In this document: positions 1 through 7,516 of the stretch, one piece after another
How the letters are laid out: every line of letters begins with the position of its first letter
Position numbering within the stretch: position 1 is the first letter of the stretch
Origin: Palsa-459 sp035937595
GTDB lineage: Bacteria; Actinomycetota; Acidimicrobiia; Acidimicrobiales; RAAP-2
DNA: 36,550 nt
Assembly: GCA_035937595.1 (NCBI GenBank)
Contig: DASZHS010000019.1
Span: forward strand, 1 to 36,550
Direction: 5' to 3'
Program-made: the position numbers and the translations under genes
The notes under the pieces: model-generated
What the model was told of the DNA's origin: nothing
The model's input: the letters and a program-made list of their open reading frames with translations, nothing else
Database searches by the model: none

Positions 1-773
1 GCCGCCCCGGCGGCCAGGACCTCGTGGTGGTCGAGGGGGGTCGCAGCGACCCCGGCGGCGAGGTTGGTCACGAGGGAGAGCCCGAGGACCTCGGCGCCGA
101 GGTGGCGCGCGGCGATCGCCTCGAGGGCCGTCGACATCCCCACGAGGTCCGCCCCGAGCGTCCGCAGCATGCGGATCTCGGCGGGGGTCTCGTAGTGCGG
201 GCCGCGCAGGGCCGCGTAGACGCCCTCGCGCAGCGTCGGGGCGACGGCACCCGCGAGCGCGCGCAGCCGCGGCGAGTACGTCGCGGAGAGGTCCACGAAT
301 CGCGAGGCGAACCCCTCCGGCGGCGGGTCGCCCGAGAGCGGCGAGCAGTTGGTCAGGTTGAGGTGGTCCGTGAGGGCGACGGCGGTCCCGGGGGCCCACT
401 CCTCGCGGATCGAGCCGGCCGCGTTGGTGAGGACGATCGTGTCGCATCCGGCCAGCACCGCGGTCCGCACGCCGTGGACGACCTCGGCCGGCGTGCGCCC
501 CTCGTAGAGGTGGACGCGCCCCACGAGCACGAGGACGCTCGTGTCCCCGACGTCGAGGCGGCGGAGCGCGCCGTGGTGGCCCGCAACGGTCGGGGCCGCG
601 AACCCGGGCAGCCCCGAGGTCGGGCGCTCGTCGCGGGTGTCGCCGAGCGTCTCTGCCGCCGGGAGCCAGCCCGAGCCGAGGACCACCGCGACGCGGGGCT
701 TGTCGGCGCCCGCCCAGGCGACGACCTCGGCGGCGGCGCGCTCGGCGAGCGAGAAGGCGTCGGGGCCGGCCAC
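1..773 (-). CDS. Purine nucleoside phosphorylase, 3' end beyond the window
   Basis: Phosphorolysis of purine (deoxy)nucleosides to free base and (deoxy)ribose-1-phosphate in the cytosol. The 257 visible codons carry the trimeric PNP family marks: GSGW at residues 33-36 (phosphate loop), GRVHLYEG at 85-92, TNAAGS at 116-121, GPHYETPAE at 191-199 and MSTALE at 213-218. The C-terminus lies outside the window. The start is GTG at 773, because TAGGGT lies exactly 6 nt before it, implying a leaderless transcript. It follows the short ALDH gene by 38 nt, so it can also be read from deoC. The deoC-ALDH-PNP context points to deoxynucleoside carbon recovery. Family call is firm; substrate preference (guanosine/inosine versus adenosine) is inferred from the family only. 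Confidence 0.93.
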   Translation of the reverse strand, partial: MAGPDAFSLAERAAAEVVAWAGADKPRVAVVLGSGWLPAAETLGDTRDERPTSGLPGFAAPTVAGHHGALRRLDVGDTSVLVLVGRVHLYEGRTPAEVVHGVRTAVLAGCDTIVLTNAAGSIREEWAPGTAVALTDHLNLTNCSPLSGDPPPEGFASRFVDLSATYSPRLRALAGAVAPTLREGVYAALRGPHYETPAEIRMLRTLGADLVGMSTALEAIAARHLGAEVLGLSLVTNLAAGVAATPLDHHEVLAAGA

Positions 774-779
774 GCGCGC

Positions 780-785
780 ACCCTA
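780..785 (-). promoter_or_regulatory. -10 box of the PNP gene
   Basis: TAGGGT on the minus strand, 6 nt before the GTG at 773. The spacing predicts transcription starting at or next to the start codon. Confidence 0.5.
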
Positions 786-811
786 CCGAACCACCCGGCG
801 AAGGCCGTCGC

Positions 812-1681
812 TCAGATCCCGATCGGGTGCCAGACGGTCTTCGTCTCGACGAAGCGGAGCAGCCGCGACGTCCCGGGGTCGCGCGACCAGTCGTGGTCGT
901 CGCCTACCCGTCGAGCGACGCGCTTGATGTTCGTCGCGCCGGCGGCCTCGGCCAGCCCCGCGAGCTCGGTCTCGGCGCCGGCGAGGTCGAGCCCGTCGAC
1001 GTCGCGGTGGGCGGCGAGCACGGGGACGAGCTCGGCGGCGGGGCCAGTGAGGAGGTTCACGACGCCGCCGGGGACGTCGGAGGTCGCGAGCACCTCGGTG
1101 AGGGTGACCGCGGGGAGCGGCCGGTGCTCGTCGGCCACGACGACGACGGTGTTGGCGACCGCGATCGCCGGGGCGACGACCGAGACGAGACCGAGCAGCG
1201 ACGCGCCGTGCGGGGCCACGACGCCGAGGACGCCCGTCGGCTCGGGCACGGAGAAGTTGAAGTAGGGGCCGGCGACGGGGTTCGCCGCGCCGGCGACCTG
1301 GGCCACCTTGTCGGTCCAGCCCGCGTACCACACCCACCGGTCGATCGCCTGGTCCACCTGGCGCTGCGCGGCGCGCGCGGTGCCGCCCTCGGCGTCGCGC
1401 ACGGCCGTCACGAACTGGTCGCGGCGGTCCTCCAGCAGCTCGGCGACGCGGTAGAGCACCTGGCCGCGGTTGTACGCGGTCGCCGCCGCCCACCCCGGCT
1501 GGGCCGCACGGGCCGCGGCGACGGCGTCGCGGACGTCCTTGCGCGACGCCCACGCCACGTTGGCGAGGAAGGCGCCGTCGTGGGCCGCCACGACGTAGGA
1601 GCGCCCCGACTCCGAGCGCGGGAACGCCCCGGCGATGAACAGCTTGTAGGTCTTCTTGACCTCCACGCGTCCCTCAGGCAT
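812..1681 (-). CDS. Half-length ALDH-fold protein without catalytic Cys (ALDH16 C-terminal half-like)
   Basis: 289 aa against about 490 for a complete ALDH. It covers the N-terminal cofactor-domain region: a YAGWTDK segment near residue 138, then EPTGVLGVVAPHG where active enzymes have the NFP motif, then TGPAAELVP. The sequence stops before the catalytic Cys region, and no Glu-Leu-Gly-Gly motif is present. It is therefore predicted to be non-catalytic. It starts inside the stop of the full-length ALDH (8-nt overlap ATGCCTGA), so the two are probably translated together and may form one complex. The two proteins sum to 779 aa, close to my recollection of bacterial ALDH16, in which a full ALDH is fused to a Cys-less second domain. 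An in-frame GTG five codons in, preceded by GAGGGA, is an alternative start. Confidence 0.8.
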   Translation of the reverse strand: MPEGRVEVKKTYKLFIAGAFPRSESGRSYVVAAHDGAFLANVAWASRKDVRDAVAAARAAQPGWAAATAYNRGQVLYRVAELLEDRRDQFVTAVRDAEGGTARAAQRQVDQAIDRWVWYAGWTDKVAQVAGAANPVAGPYFNFSVPEPTGVLGVVAPHGASLLGLVSVVAPAIAVANTVVVVADEHRPLPAVTLTEVLATSDVPGGVVNLLTGPAAELVPVLAAHRDVDGLDLAGAETELAGLAEAAGATNIKRVARRVGDDHDWSRDPGTSRLLRFVETKTVWHPIGI

Positions 1682-3146
1682 CGAGGTACGCCCCGAGCCC
1701 GTGGCGGCCGCCCTCGCGGCCGAACCCCGACTCTTTGAACCCGCCGAAGGGGCTCGTCGGGTCGAACCGGTTGAACGTGTTCGCCCAGACGACGCCCGCG
1801 CGCAGCCGCTCGGCCATCGCGAGGATCCGGCTCCCCTTCTCGGTCCAGACCCCCGCGGAGAGCCCGTAGGTCGTGTTGTTCGCCTTCTCCACGGCCTCGT
1901 CGGGCGTGCGGAACGTGAGCACCGACAGCACCGGCCCGAAGATCTCCTCGCGCGCGATGCGGTGCGAGGGGGCGACGTCGGTGAAGACCGTGGGGGGGAA
2001 CCACCAGCCCTTCTCCGGCAGCGTGCACGGCGGGCTCCAGCGCTCGGCGCCCTCGTCGACGCCCGCGTCGGCGAGCGTCACGATCCGGGCGAGCTGCTCG
2101 GGCGAGTTGATCGCCCCGATGTCGGTGTTCTTGTCCATGGGGTCGCCGAGCCGCAGCGTCGAGAGCCGCCGCTTCAGCATGGCAACGACCGTCGGGGCGA
2201 CGGACTCCTCGATCAAGAGGCGCGACCCCGCGCAGCAGACGTGGCCCTGGTTGAAGAAGATCCCGTTGACGATCCCCTCCACGGCCTGGTCGAGGGCGGC
2301 GTCGGCGAAGACGATGTTCGCGGCCTTGCCGCCGAGCTCCAAGGTGAGGTGCTTGTGGGTGCCCGCGACCGACTCCTGGATGCGCCGGCCCACCTCGGTC
2401 GACCCGGTGAAGGCGACCTTGTCGACGCCGTCGTGCGCGACGAGCGCCGCCCCGGTCGTGCCGTCGCCCGTCACGATGTTGACGGCACCGGCGGGCAGCT
2501 CGGCCTGCTGGAGGATGTCGGCGAGCACGAGTGCGGAGAGCGGCGTCGTCTCGGCGGGCTTGAGGACGCACGTGTTGCCCGCCGCGAGCGCGGGGGCGAG
2601 CTTCCACGCCGCCATGAGCAGCGGGAAGTTCCATGGGATCACCTGGCCGGCGACGCCGAGGGGTCGCGGGCGCGGCCCGAACCCGGCGTGCTCGAGCTTG
2701 TCGGCCCAGCCCGCGTAGTAGAAGAAGTGCGCCGCGGCCAGCGGCACGTCGACGTCGCGGGACTCTCGGATGGGCTTGCCGTTGTCGAGGGTCTCGACGA
2801 CGGCGAGCTCGCGGGCGCGCTCCTGGATCAGCCGCGCGATCCGGAAGAGGTACTTCGCCCGCTGGGCGCCCGGCATCGTGCCCCACGGTCCCTCGAAGGC
2901 CGTGCGCGCCGCCGCCACCGCGGCGTCGACGTCGCGGGGGCCGGCGAGCGTCACCTCCGCGAGGACCTCCTCGCTCGAGGGGCTGATCGTCTTCAGCACG
3001 TCGCCGTCGATCGAGTCGCGGAAGGCGCCGTCGACGAACAGGCCGTAGGAGGACTGCAGCCGCGCGACCGCCCTCGACTCGGGCGCGGGCGAGTACTCGA
3101 AGACGGCGGCGGCGCCGGCGGTACCCGGCAGGGGTCGCTCAGCCAC
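1674..3146 (-). CDS. NAD(P)-dependent aldehyde dehydrogenase (ALDH16 N-terminal half-like)
   Basis: 490 aa, full ALDH length. Catalytic set visible: Asn173 in PWNFP, general base Glu270 in LELGGK, nucleophile Cys304 in FNQGHVCC, and EIFGPV further on. It oxidises an aldehyde to a carboxylate with NAD(P). The gene begins at GTG 3146, 3 nt after the deoC stop, and its stop overlaps the start of the Cys-less ALDH gene. Acetaldehyde released by DeoC is the natural substrate guess from context; the sequence does not fix specificity. A two-gene form of ALDH16 is the best overall reading. Confidence 0.9.
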   Translation of the reverse strand: MAERPLPGTAGAAAVFEYSPAPESRAVARLQSSYGLFVDGAFRDSIDGDVLKTISPSSEEVLAEVTLAGPRDVDAAVAAARTAFEGPWGTMPGAQRAKYLFRIARLIQERARELAVVETLDNGKPIRESRDVDVPLAAAHFFYYAGWADKLEHAGFGPRPRPLGVAGQVIPWNFPLLMAAWKLAPALAAGNTCVLKPAETTPLSALVLADILQQAELPAGAVNIVTGDGTTGAALVAHDGVDKVAFTGSTEVGRRIQESVAGTHKHLTLELGGKAANIVFADAALDQAVEGIVNGIFFNQGHVCCAGSRLLIEESVAPTVVAMLKRRLSTLRLGDPMDKNTDIGAINSPEQLARIVTLADAGVDEGAERWSPPCTLPEKGWWFPPTVFTDVAPSHRIAREEIFGPVLSVLTFRTPDEAVEKANNTTYGLSAGVWTEKGSRILAMAERLRAGVVWANTFNRFDPTSPFGGFKESGFGREGGRHGLGAYLDA

Positions 3147-3149
3147 GGC

Positions 3150-4151
3150 TCACTCGACGCTCACGTCGTCGCGGCCGGCGTAGCCACCCGTGAGCTGCTT
3201 GCGGCGCTGCTGCAGCAGGTCGTTGAGCAGGCTCGAGGCCCCCAGCCGGAACCGTGCCGGGGTCAGCCAGTCGTCCCCAGCGGTCTCGTTGACCGCGACG
3301 AGGTAGCGGATCGCGTCCTTCGTCGTCCGGATCCCGCCCGCGACCTTCACCCCGACGACGCGGCCCGTCACGTCGGAGAAGTCGCGGACCGCCTCGAGCA
3401 GCACGAGCGCGACGGGCACGGTGGCCGCGGGCGCGACCTTGCCCGTGGAGGTCTTCACGAAGTCCGCGCCCGCCAGCATCGACAGCCATGCCGCGCGCCG
3501 CACGTTGTCGTACGTCGCGAGCTCGCCGGTCTCGAGGATCACCTTCAGGTGTGCGTCCCCGCAGGCGGCCTTCACCGCGACGATCTCCTCGGCCACCTTG
3601 CCGATCCGGCCCTGGAGGAAGCCCCCGCGGTCGATCACCATGTCGACCTCGTCGGCGCCCGCGGCGACGGCGTCGTGCACGTCGGCGAGCTTGACGGCGA
3701 GCGAGGCCCGGCCGGAGGGGAAGGCGGTCGCGACGGAGGCGACCGCGACGGTGCTGGAGCGCAGCGCGGCGCGGGCGGTCGCCACGAGGTCGGGGTAGAC
3801 GCAGACGGCCGCGACCGACGGCACGGCGGCGTCGGCCGGCTCGGGGTGCGCTGCCTTGGCGCAGAGCTGGCGCACCTTGCCGTCGGTGTCGGCGCCCTCG
3901 AGCGTGGTGAGGTCGATCATGGAGATGGCGAGGTCGATCGCGCGCAGCTTCGACGCGGTCTTGATCGAACGCGTGGCCAGCGCGGCGGCGCGCTGCTCGC
4001 AGCCCACCTGGTCGACGCCGGGCAGCCCCGCGAGGAAGCGCGCGAGCCGGGACTCCGACGAGACCAGCGACGGCGCGTCGAACGTCGCGGCCTCCGCGTA
4101 GCGGGGGGCGGTCGCGGTCGTGGCCACCCCCGACGCCTCGACGGTCTGCAT
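3150..4151 (-). CDS. deoC: Deoxyribose-phosphate aldolase, long animal DERA-like form
   Basis: Cleaves 2-deoxyribose-5-phosphate to glyceraldehyde-3-phosphate and acetaldehyde. 333 aa from ATG 4151, against about 220-260 for the short bacterial form. Schiff-base Lys233 sits in FVKTSTGK, the proton-relay Asp170 in DEVDMVI, and the second Lys269 in GVKVAGGIR. Motifs such as IDLTTLEGADT, AAVCVYP and the end FRLGASSLL resemble animal DERA as I remember it. GTG 4160 is in frame upstream, but TAGCGT lies 7 nt before ATG 4151, favouring the ATG as a leaderless start. First gene of the minus-strand cluster with both ALDH genes and PNP. Phosphopentomutase, the missing link between PNP and DeoC, is not in the window. 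Confidence 0.95.
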   Translation of the reverse strand: MQTVEASGVATTATAPRYAEAATFDAPSLVSSESRLARFLAGLPGVDQVGCEQRAAALATRSIKTASKLRAIDLAISMIDLTTLEGADTDGKVRQLCAKAAHPEPADAAVPSVAAVCVYPDLVATARAALRSSTVAVASVATAFPSGRASLAVKLADVHDAVAAGADEVDMVIDRGGFLQGRIGKVAEEIVAVKAACGDAHLKVILETGELATYDNVRRAAWLSMLAGADFVKTSTGKVAPAATVPVALVLLEAVRDFSDVTGRVVGVKVAGGIRTTKDAIRYLVAVNETAGDDWLTPARFRLGASSLLNDLLQQRRKQLTGGYAGRDDVSVE

Positions 4152-4158
4152 CGGAGCC

Positions 4159-4164
4159 ACGCTA
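4159..4164 (-). promoter_or_regulatory. -10 box of deoC
   Basis: TAGCGT on the minus strand, 7 nt before ATG 4151. It overlaps the alternative GTG at 4160, which argues against that start. Confidence 0.45.
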
Positions 4165-4195
4165 ACGCGGGCGTCGAAGGCCCTCGCCGGCCCCC

Positions 4196-4201
4196 TAGCC
4201 T
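4196..4201 (+). promoter_or_regulatory. -10 box of ychF
   Basis: TAGCCT; transcription would start near 4208, giving a leader of about 12 nt that consists mostly of the Shine-Dalgarno GGAGG at 4210-4214. Confidence 0.45.
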
Positions 4202-4219
4202 CGCGACCCGGAGGTGGCC

Positions 4220-5296
4220 ATGGGGCTCTCGATCGGGATCGTCGGCCTGCCGAACGTCGGCAAGTCGACGCTCTTCAACGCGCTCACCCAGAACGAGGTC
4301 CTGGCCGCGAACTACCCGTTCGCGACGATCGAGCCGAACGTCGGCGTCGTCGAGGTGCCCGACGACCGCCTCGCCGTGCTCGCCGCCCTCTACGACGCGC
4401 CGAAGGCGATCCCCGCCACCGTGACGTTCCTCGACATCGCGGGCATCGTGCGTGGCGCGAGCGAGGGCGAGGGCCTCGGCAACCAGTTCCTCGCCGAGAT
4501 CCGCGAGACCGACGCGATCTGCGAGGTCGTCCGCGCCTTTTCCGACGACGACGTCGTGCACGTCGCAGGCGCGCTCGACCCCGAGGACGACATCTCGACG
4601 GTCGAGACCGAGCTGATCCTCGCCGACCTCCAGACGATCGACAAGGCGCTGCGGCGCCTCGAGCGAGACGCGAAGCGTGCCGCCTCGAGCCCCGAGCTCG
4701 AGGCGGCACGCGCGGCCCGCTCGGTGCTCGACGGCGGCACGACGATCGCCGCCGCGGCCGCGTCGCTCGACCTCCCGTCGCTGCGCGACCTGCACCTGCT
4801 CACGGCCAAGCCCGTCATCTACGTGCTCAACGTGGACGAGGCGACCCTCGCCGACGAGCCCGCGCGCGCGAGGCTCACCGCGGTCGCCGCGCCCGCGCCA
4901 GCGGTCGTCCTGTGCGCAAAGCTCGAGGCCGAGGTGGCCGGCATGGACCCAGGTGAGGCGGCCGAGCTGCTTGCCGAGTACGGCCAGCACGAGTCGGGGC
5001 TCGCCCAGCTCGCGCGCGTCGGCTTCGAGACGCTCGGGCTCCAGACGTTCCTCACCGCGGGGCCGAAGGAGGCGCGCGCCTGGACGATCCGCCGCGGCGC
5101 GACCGCGCCCGAGGCGGCCGGCGTCATCCACTCGGACTTCGAGACGCACTTCATCAAGGCCGAGGTCGCCGCCTACGACGACCTCGTCGCGGCGGGGTCG
5201 CTGTCGGCCCTGCGCGCGGAGGGCAAGGCGCGCATCGAGGGGCGGGACTACGTGATGCGCGAGGGCGACGTGGTCGAGTTCCGCGTCGGCGTCTGA
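4220..5296 (+). CDS. ychF: YchF/OLA1-type P-loop ATPase
   Basis: Obg-family, ribosome-associated P-loop NTPase of 358 aa. Walker A GLPNVGKS at residues 9-16, DIAG switch II region near residue 73, and NVDE at 204-207 in the place of NKxD, the change that gives this family its ATP preference. The C-terminus is a TGS domain (FETHFIKAEV to the end). The start is ATG 4220 with GGAGG five nt upstream; GTG 4214 is in frame but overlaps the Shine-Dalgarno. Divergent from deoC. Known roles are in translation and stress response; nothing local narrows this. Confidence 0.96.
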   Translation: MGLSIGIVGLPNVGKSTLFNALTQNEVLAANYPFATIEPNVGVVEVPDDRLAVLAALYDAPKAIPATVTFLDIAGIVRGASEGEGLGNQFLAEIRETDAICEVVRAFSDDDVVHVAGALDPEDDISTVETELILADLQTIDKALRRLERDAKRAASSPELEAARAARSVLDGGTTIAAAAASLDLPSLRDLHLLTAKPVIYVLNVDEATLADEPARARLTAVAAPAPAVVLCAKLEAEVAGMDPGEAAELLAEYGQHESGLAQLARVGFETLGLQTFLTAGPKEARAWTIRRGATAPEAAGVIHSDFETHFIKAEVAAYDDLVAAGSLSALRAEGKARIEGRDYVMREGDVVEFRVGV

Positions 5297-5322
5297 GCGG
5301 CGGCGGCGCCGGACACCACCTC

Positions 5323-5328
5323 TACGAT
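5323..5328 (+). promoter_or_regulatory. -10 box of the GNAT gene
   Basis: TACGAT followed by 6 nt and GTG 5335: leaderless arrangement. Confidence 0.5.
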
Positions 5329-5334
5329 GACGCG

Positions 5335-5796
5335 GTGATCGAGCTCATCGAGAAGCGCCAGGACGAACTCGTCCACTGGATCCCGGCCATGATCGCGGGC
5401 TACGTGGAGCAGCGCATCGGCGCGGGCGAGAGCCGCGAGAGCGCCTGGACGAACGCGGAGGCGCAGCGCGAGCAGCTCTTCCCGGGCGGGACGATCGCCG
5501 AGGGCCAGCACGTCATGAACCTCGTCCTCGACGGCCGGCCGATCGGCGTGCTGTGGATGGGACGGCCGCTCAACGGCAGCGACGACACCTGGTTCGTGTT
5601 CTACGTCGAGGTCGAAGAGCCGTACCGGGGCCAGGGGCTGGGGCGCGCGGCGATGGAGGCGGCCGAGGCGTGGAGCAAGGCGCACGGCGGCCAGCGGATC
5701 GCCCTCAACGTCTTCGGGCCGAACCTCGTCGCCCGCAGCCTCTACGACTCGCTCGGCTACCAGGTGATGGCCACCTCCATGTTCAAGGACCTCTAG
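5335..5796 (+). CDS. GNAT-family N-acetyltransferase
   Basis: 153 aa, single GNAT domain that transfers an acetyl group from acetyl-CoA to an amine. Acetyl-CoA loop (motif A) is VEEPYRGQGLGRAAM at about residues 98-112; motif B is NLVARSLYDSLGYQ near the end. The N-terminal third is charged (ELIEKRQDELVHW) and not diagnostic. Start is GTG 5335 because TACGAT lies 6 nt upstream and there is no Shine-Dalgarno. It sits 38 nt after ychF and 227 nt before ahcY with its own promoter, so it is probably a separate transcript. Substrate unknown; small molecule or protein N-terminus are both possible. Confidence 0.88.
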   Translation: MIELIEKRQDELVHWIPAMIAGYVEQRIGAGESRESAWTNAEAQREQLFPGGTIAEGQHVMNLVLDGRPIGVLWMGRPLNGSDDTWFVFYVEVEEPYRGQGLGRAAMEAAEAWSKAHGGQRIALNVFGPNLVARSLYDSLGYQVMATSMFKDL

Positions 5797-5934
5797 TCGA
5801 GGGAGCCTCACCGGGCACGACGGCGGCGCACCTCGGTCGGGCCGGGCTCGAGCACGGGCCTCGCACGGCTCGCCCCACATGGCGACGGACCGCCCATCGG
5901 CGCCGCTCCCCTCGCCCGCGGACGAGCCGATCGC

Positions 5935-5940
5935 TATGCT
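5935..5940 (+). promoter_or_regulatory. -10 box of ahcY
   Basis: TATGCT, predicting a start near 5947 and a leader of about 77 nt before ATG 6024. Confidence 0.45.
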
Positions 5941-5970
5941 GGTGCCCGCAGAGGCGTGCAGCGACAGAAG

Positions 5971-6016
5971 TCGGCGCCGAGCTCCGAACAGACCGGCGCG
6001 CCACGCGCCAAGGAGG
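5971..6016 (+). promoter_or_regulatory. ahcY leader: palindrome, hairpin and Shine-Dalgarno
   Basis: The leader holds a 10-nt perfect palindrome TCGGCGCCGA at 5971-5980 and a 6-bp hairpin GGCGCG-CCA-CGCGCC at 5995-6009. The hairpin abuts a strong Shine-Dalgarno AAGGAGG at 6010-6016, 7 nt from the start. The position would suit control of translation. I could not match it to the SAH riboswitch consensus. Confidence 0.4.
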
Positions 6017-6023
6017 CTCCGCC

Positions 6024-7463
6024 ATGTCCACGCACGACTTCAAGGTCGCCGACCTCTCGCTCTTCGAGTTCGGCCGCAAGGAGATCGCCCTCGCCGAGCA
6101 CGAGATGCCCGGCCTCATGGCGATGCGCGCCGAGTACGGCGCGACCAAGCCCCTCACCGGGGCGCGGATCACCGGCAGCCTGCACATGACCGTGCAGACC
6201 GCCGTGCTGATCGAGACGCTCACCGCGCTCGGCGCCGAGGTCCGCTGGGCGAGCTGCAACATCTTCTCGACCCAGGACCACGCCGCGGCCGCGGTCGCCG
6301 TCGGCCCGCACGGCACCGCCGAGGACCCGGAGGGCGTGCCCGTCTTCGCGTGGAAGGGCGAGTCGCTCGCGGAGTACTGGTGGTGCACCGAGCGCGCCCT
6401 CACCTGGCCCGGCCACGACGGGCCGACGATGATCCTCGACGACGGCGGCGACGCCACGCTCCTCGTCCACAAGGGCGTCGAGTTCGAGAAGGCCGGTGCG
6501 GTGCCGGACCCCTCGACCGCGGACACCGAGGAGATGGGCATCGTCCTCGGCGTGCTCGCGAGCAGCCTCGGGGCGAGCCCGGGCAAGTGGACCACGATGG
6601 CGGCGGGCATCCGCGGGGTCTCCGAGGAGACGACCACGGGCGTGCACCGCCTCTACGAGATGGCGAGGGACGGCGCGCTGCTGTTCCCGGCGATCAACGT
6701 CAACGACGCCGTGACCAAGTCGAAGTTCGACAACAAGTACGGCTGCCGCCACAGCCTGATCGACGGGATCAACCGCGCCACCGACGTGCTCATCGGCGGC
6801 AAGGTGGCCGTCATCTGCGGCTACGGCGACGTGGGCAAGGGGTGCGCCGAGAGCCTTCGCGGGCAGGGCGCGCGCGTCATCGTGACCGAGATCGACCCGA
6901 TCTGCGCCCTCCAGGCGGCGATGGACGGCTACCAGGTGGCCACGCTCGAGGACGTGCTGGGGTCGTGTGACCTCGTGGTCACCGCCACGGGCAACCGCGG
7001 CGTGGTCACCGCCGAGCAGATGTCACGGATGAAGCACCAGTGCATCGTCGGGAACATCGGCCACTTCGACAACGAGATCGACATGGCCGGGCTGGCGGCG
7101 TTCCCCGGGATCGTGCGCGAGAACGTGAAGCCGCAGGTCGACCTGTGGCGGTTCCCCGACGGCCACGCGATCATCGTGCTGTCCGAGGGTCGCCTGCTCA
7201 ACCTGGGCAACGCGACGGGGCACCCCAGCTTCGTGATGTCGAACTCGTTCACGAACCAGGTCATGGCCCAGCTCGAGCTGTACCGTGCGGGCGCGGACTA
7301 CGCGACGGCGGTGCACACGCTGCCCAAGCACCTCGACGAGAAGGTGGCCCGCCTGCACCTCGACGCCCTCGGCGTGCGGCTGACGACGCTGCGCGACGAC
7401 CAGGCCGCGTACCTGGGCGTCCCCGTCGGCGGCCCCTACAAGCCCGACACGTACCGCTACTGA
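6024..7463 (+). CDS. ahcY: S-adenosylhomocysteine hydrolase
   Basis: Hydrolyses S-adenosylhomocysteine reversibly to adenosine and homocysteine, removing the product inhibitor of methyltransferases; cytosolic tetramer with bound NAD. 479 aa, the long form usual in actinobacteria. NAD-binding loop GYGDVGKG at residues 266-273, the SCNIFSTQDHAAAA signature, and the conserved C-terminal end KPDTYRY. Although the frame is open far upstream, ATG 6024 is the start: AAGGAGG lies 7 nt before it and MSTHDFKVADLSLFEFGRKEI aligns with family N-termini. Its leader has secondary structure (see 5971-6016). It is convergent with the PIG-L genes. Confidence 0.98.
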   Translation: MSTHDFKVADLSLFEFGRKEIALAEHEMPGLMAMRAEYGATKPLTGARITGSLHMTVQTAVLIETLTALGAEVRWASCNIFSTQDHAAAAVAVGPHGTAEDPEGVPVFAWKGESLAEYWWCTERALTWPGHDGPTMILDDGGDATLLVHKGVEFEKAGAVPDPSTADTEEMGIVLGVLASSLGASPGKWTTMAAGIRGVSEETTTGVHRLYEMARDGALLFPAINVNDAVTKSKFDNKYGCRHSLIDGINRATDVLIGGKVAVICGYGDVGKGCAESLRGQGARVIVTEIDPICALQAAMDGYQVATLEDVLGSCDLVVTATGNRGVVTAEQMSRMKHQCIVGNIGHFDNEIDMAGLAAFPGIVRENVKPQVDLWRFPDGHAIIVLSEGRLLNLGNATGHPSFVMSNSFTNQVMAQLELYRAGADYATAVHTLPKHLDEKVARLHLDALGVRLTTLRDDQAAYLGVPVGGPYKPDTYRY

Positions 7464-7516
7464 GCCACCGGCGGCGGACTTGCTTGGCGCGCCTGCCGTC
7501 CGTTCGTGGGCGTGGG

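Noticed and set aside
24..1265. Long open frames on the strand opposite the PNP and ALDH genes, and likewise opposite most genes in the window
   Set aside because: They are Arg/Pro/Gly-rich, lack family motifs and lie antisense to genes with clear motifs; high GC removes stops in shadow frames.
812..1681. Short ALDH gene as a frameshifted pseudogene of a longer ALDH
   Set aside because: The frame is clean, the overlap with the upstream gene is precise, and the downstream sequence up to PNP is too short to hold the missing half.
5797..6023. SAH riboswitch before ahcY
   Set aside because: Some local resemblance (AGAGGCGTGCAGCGAC) but the paired conserved blocks and pseudoknot could not be found in order.
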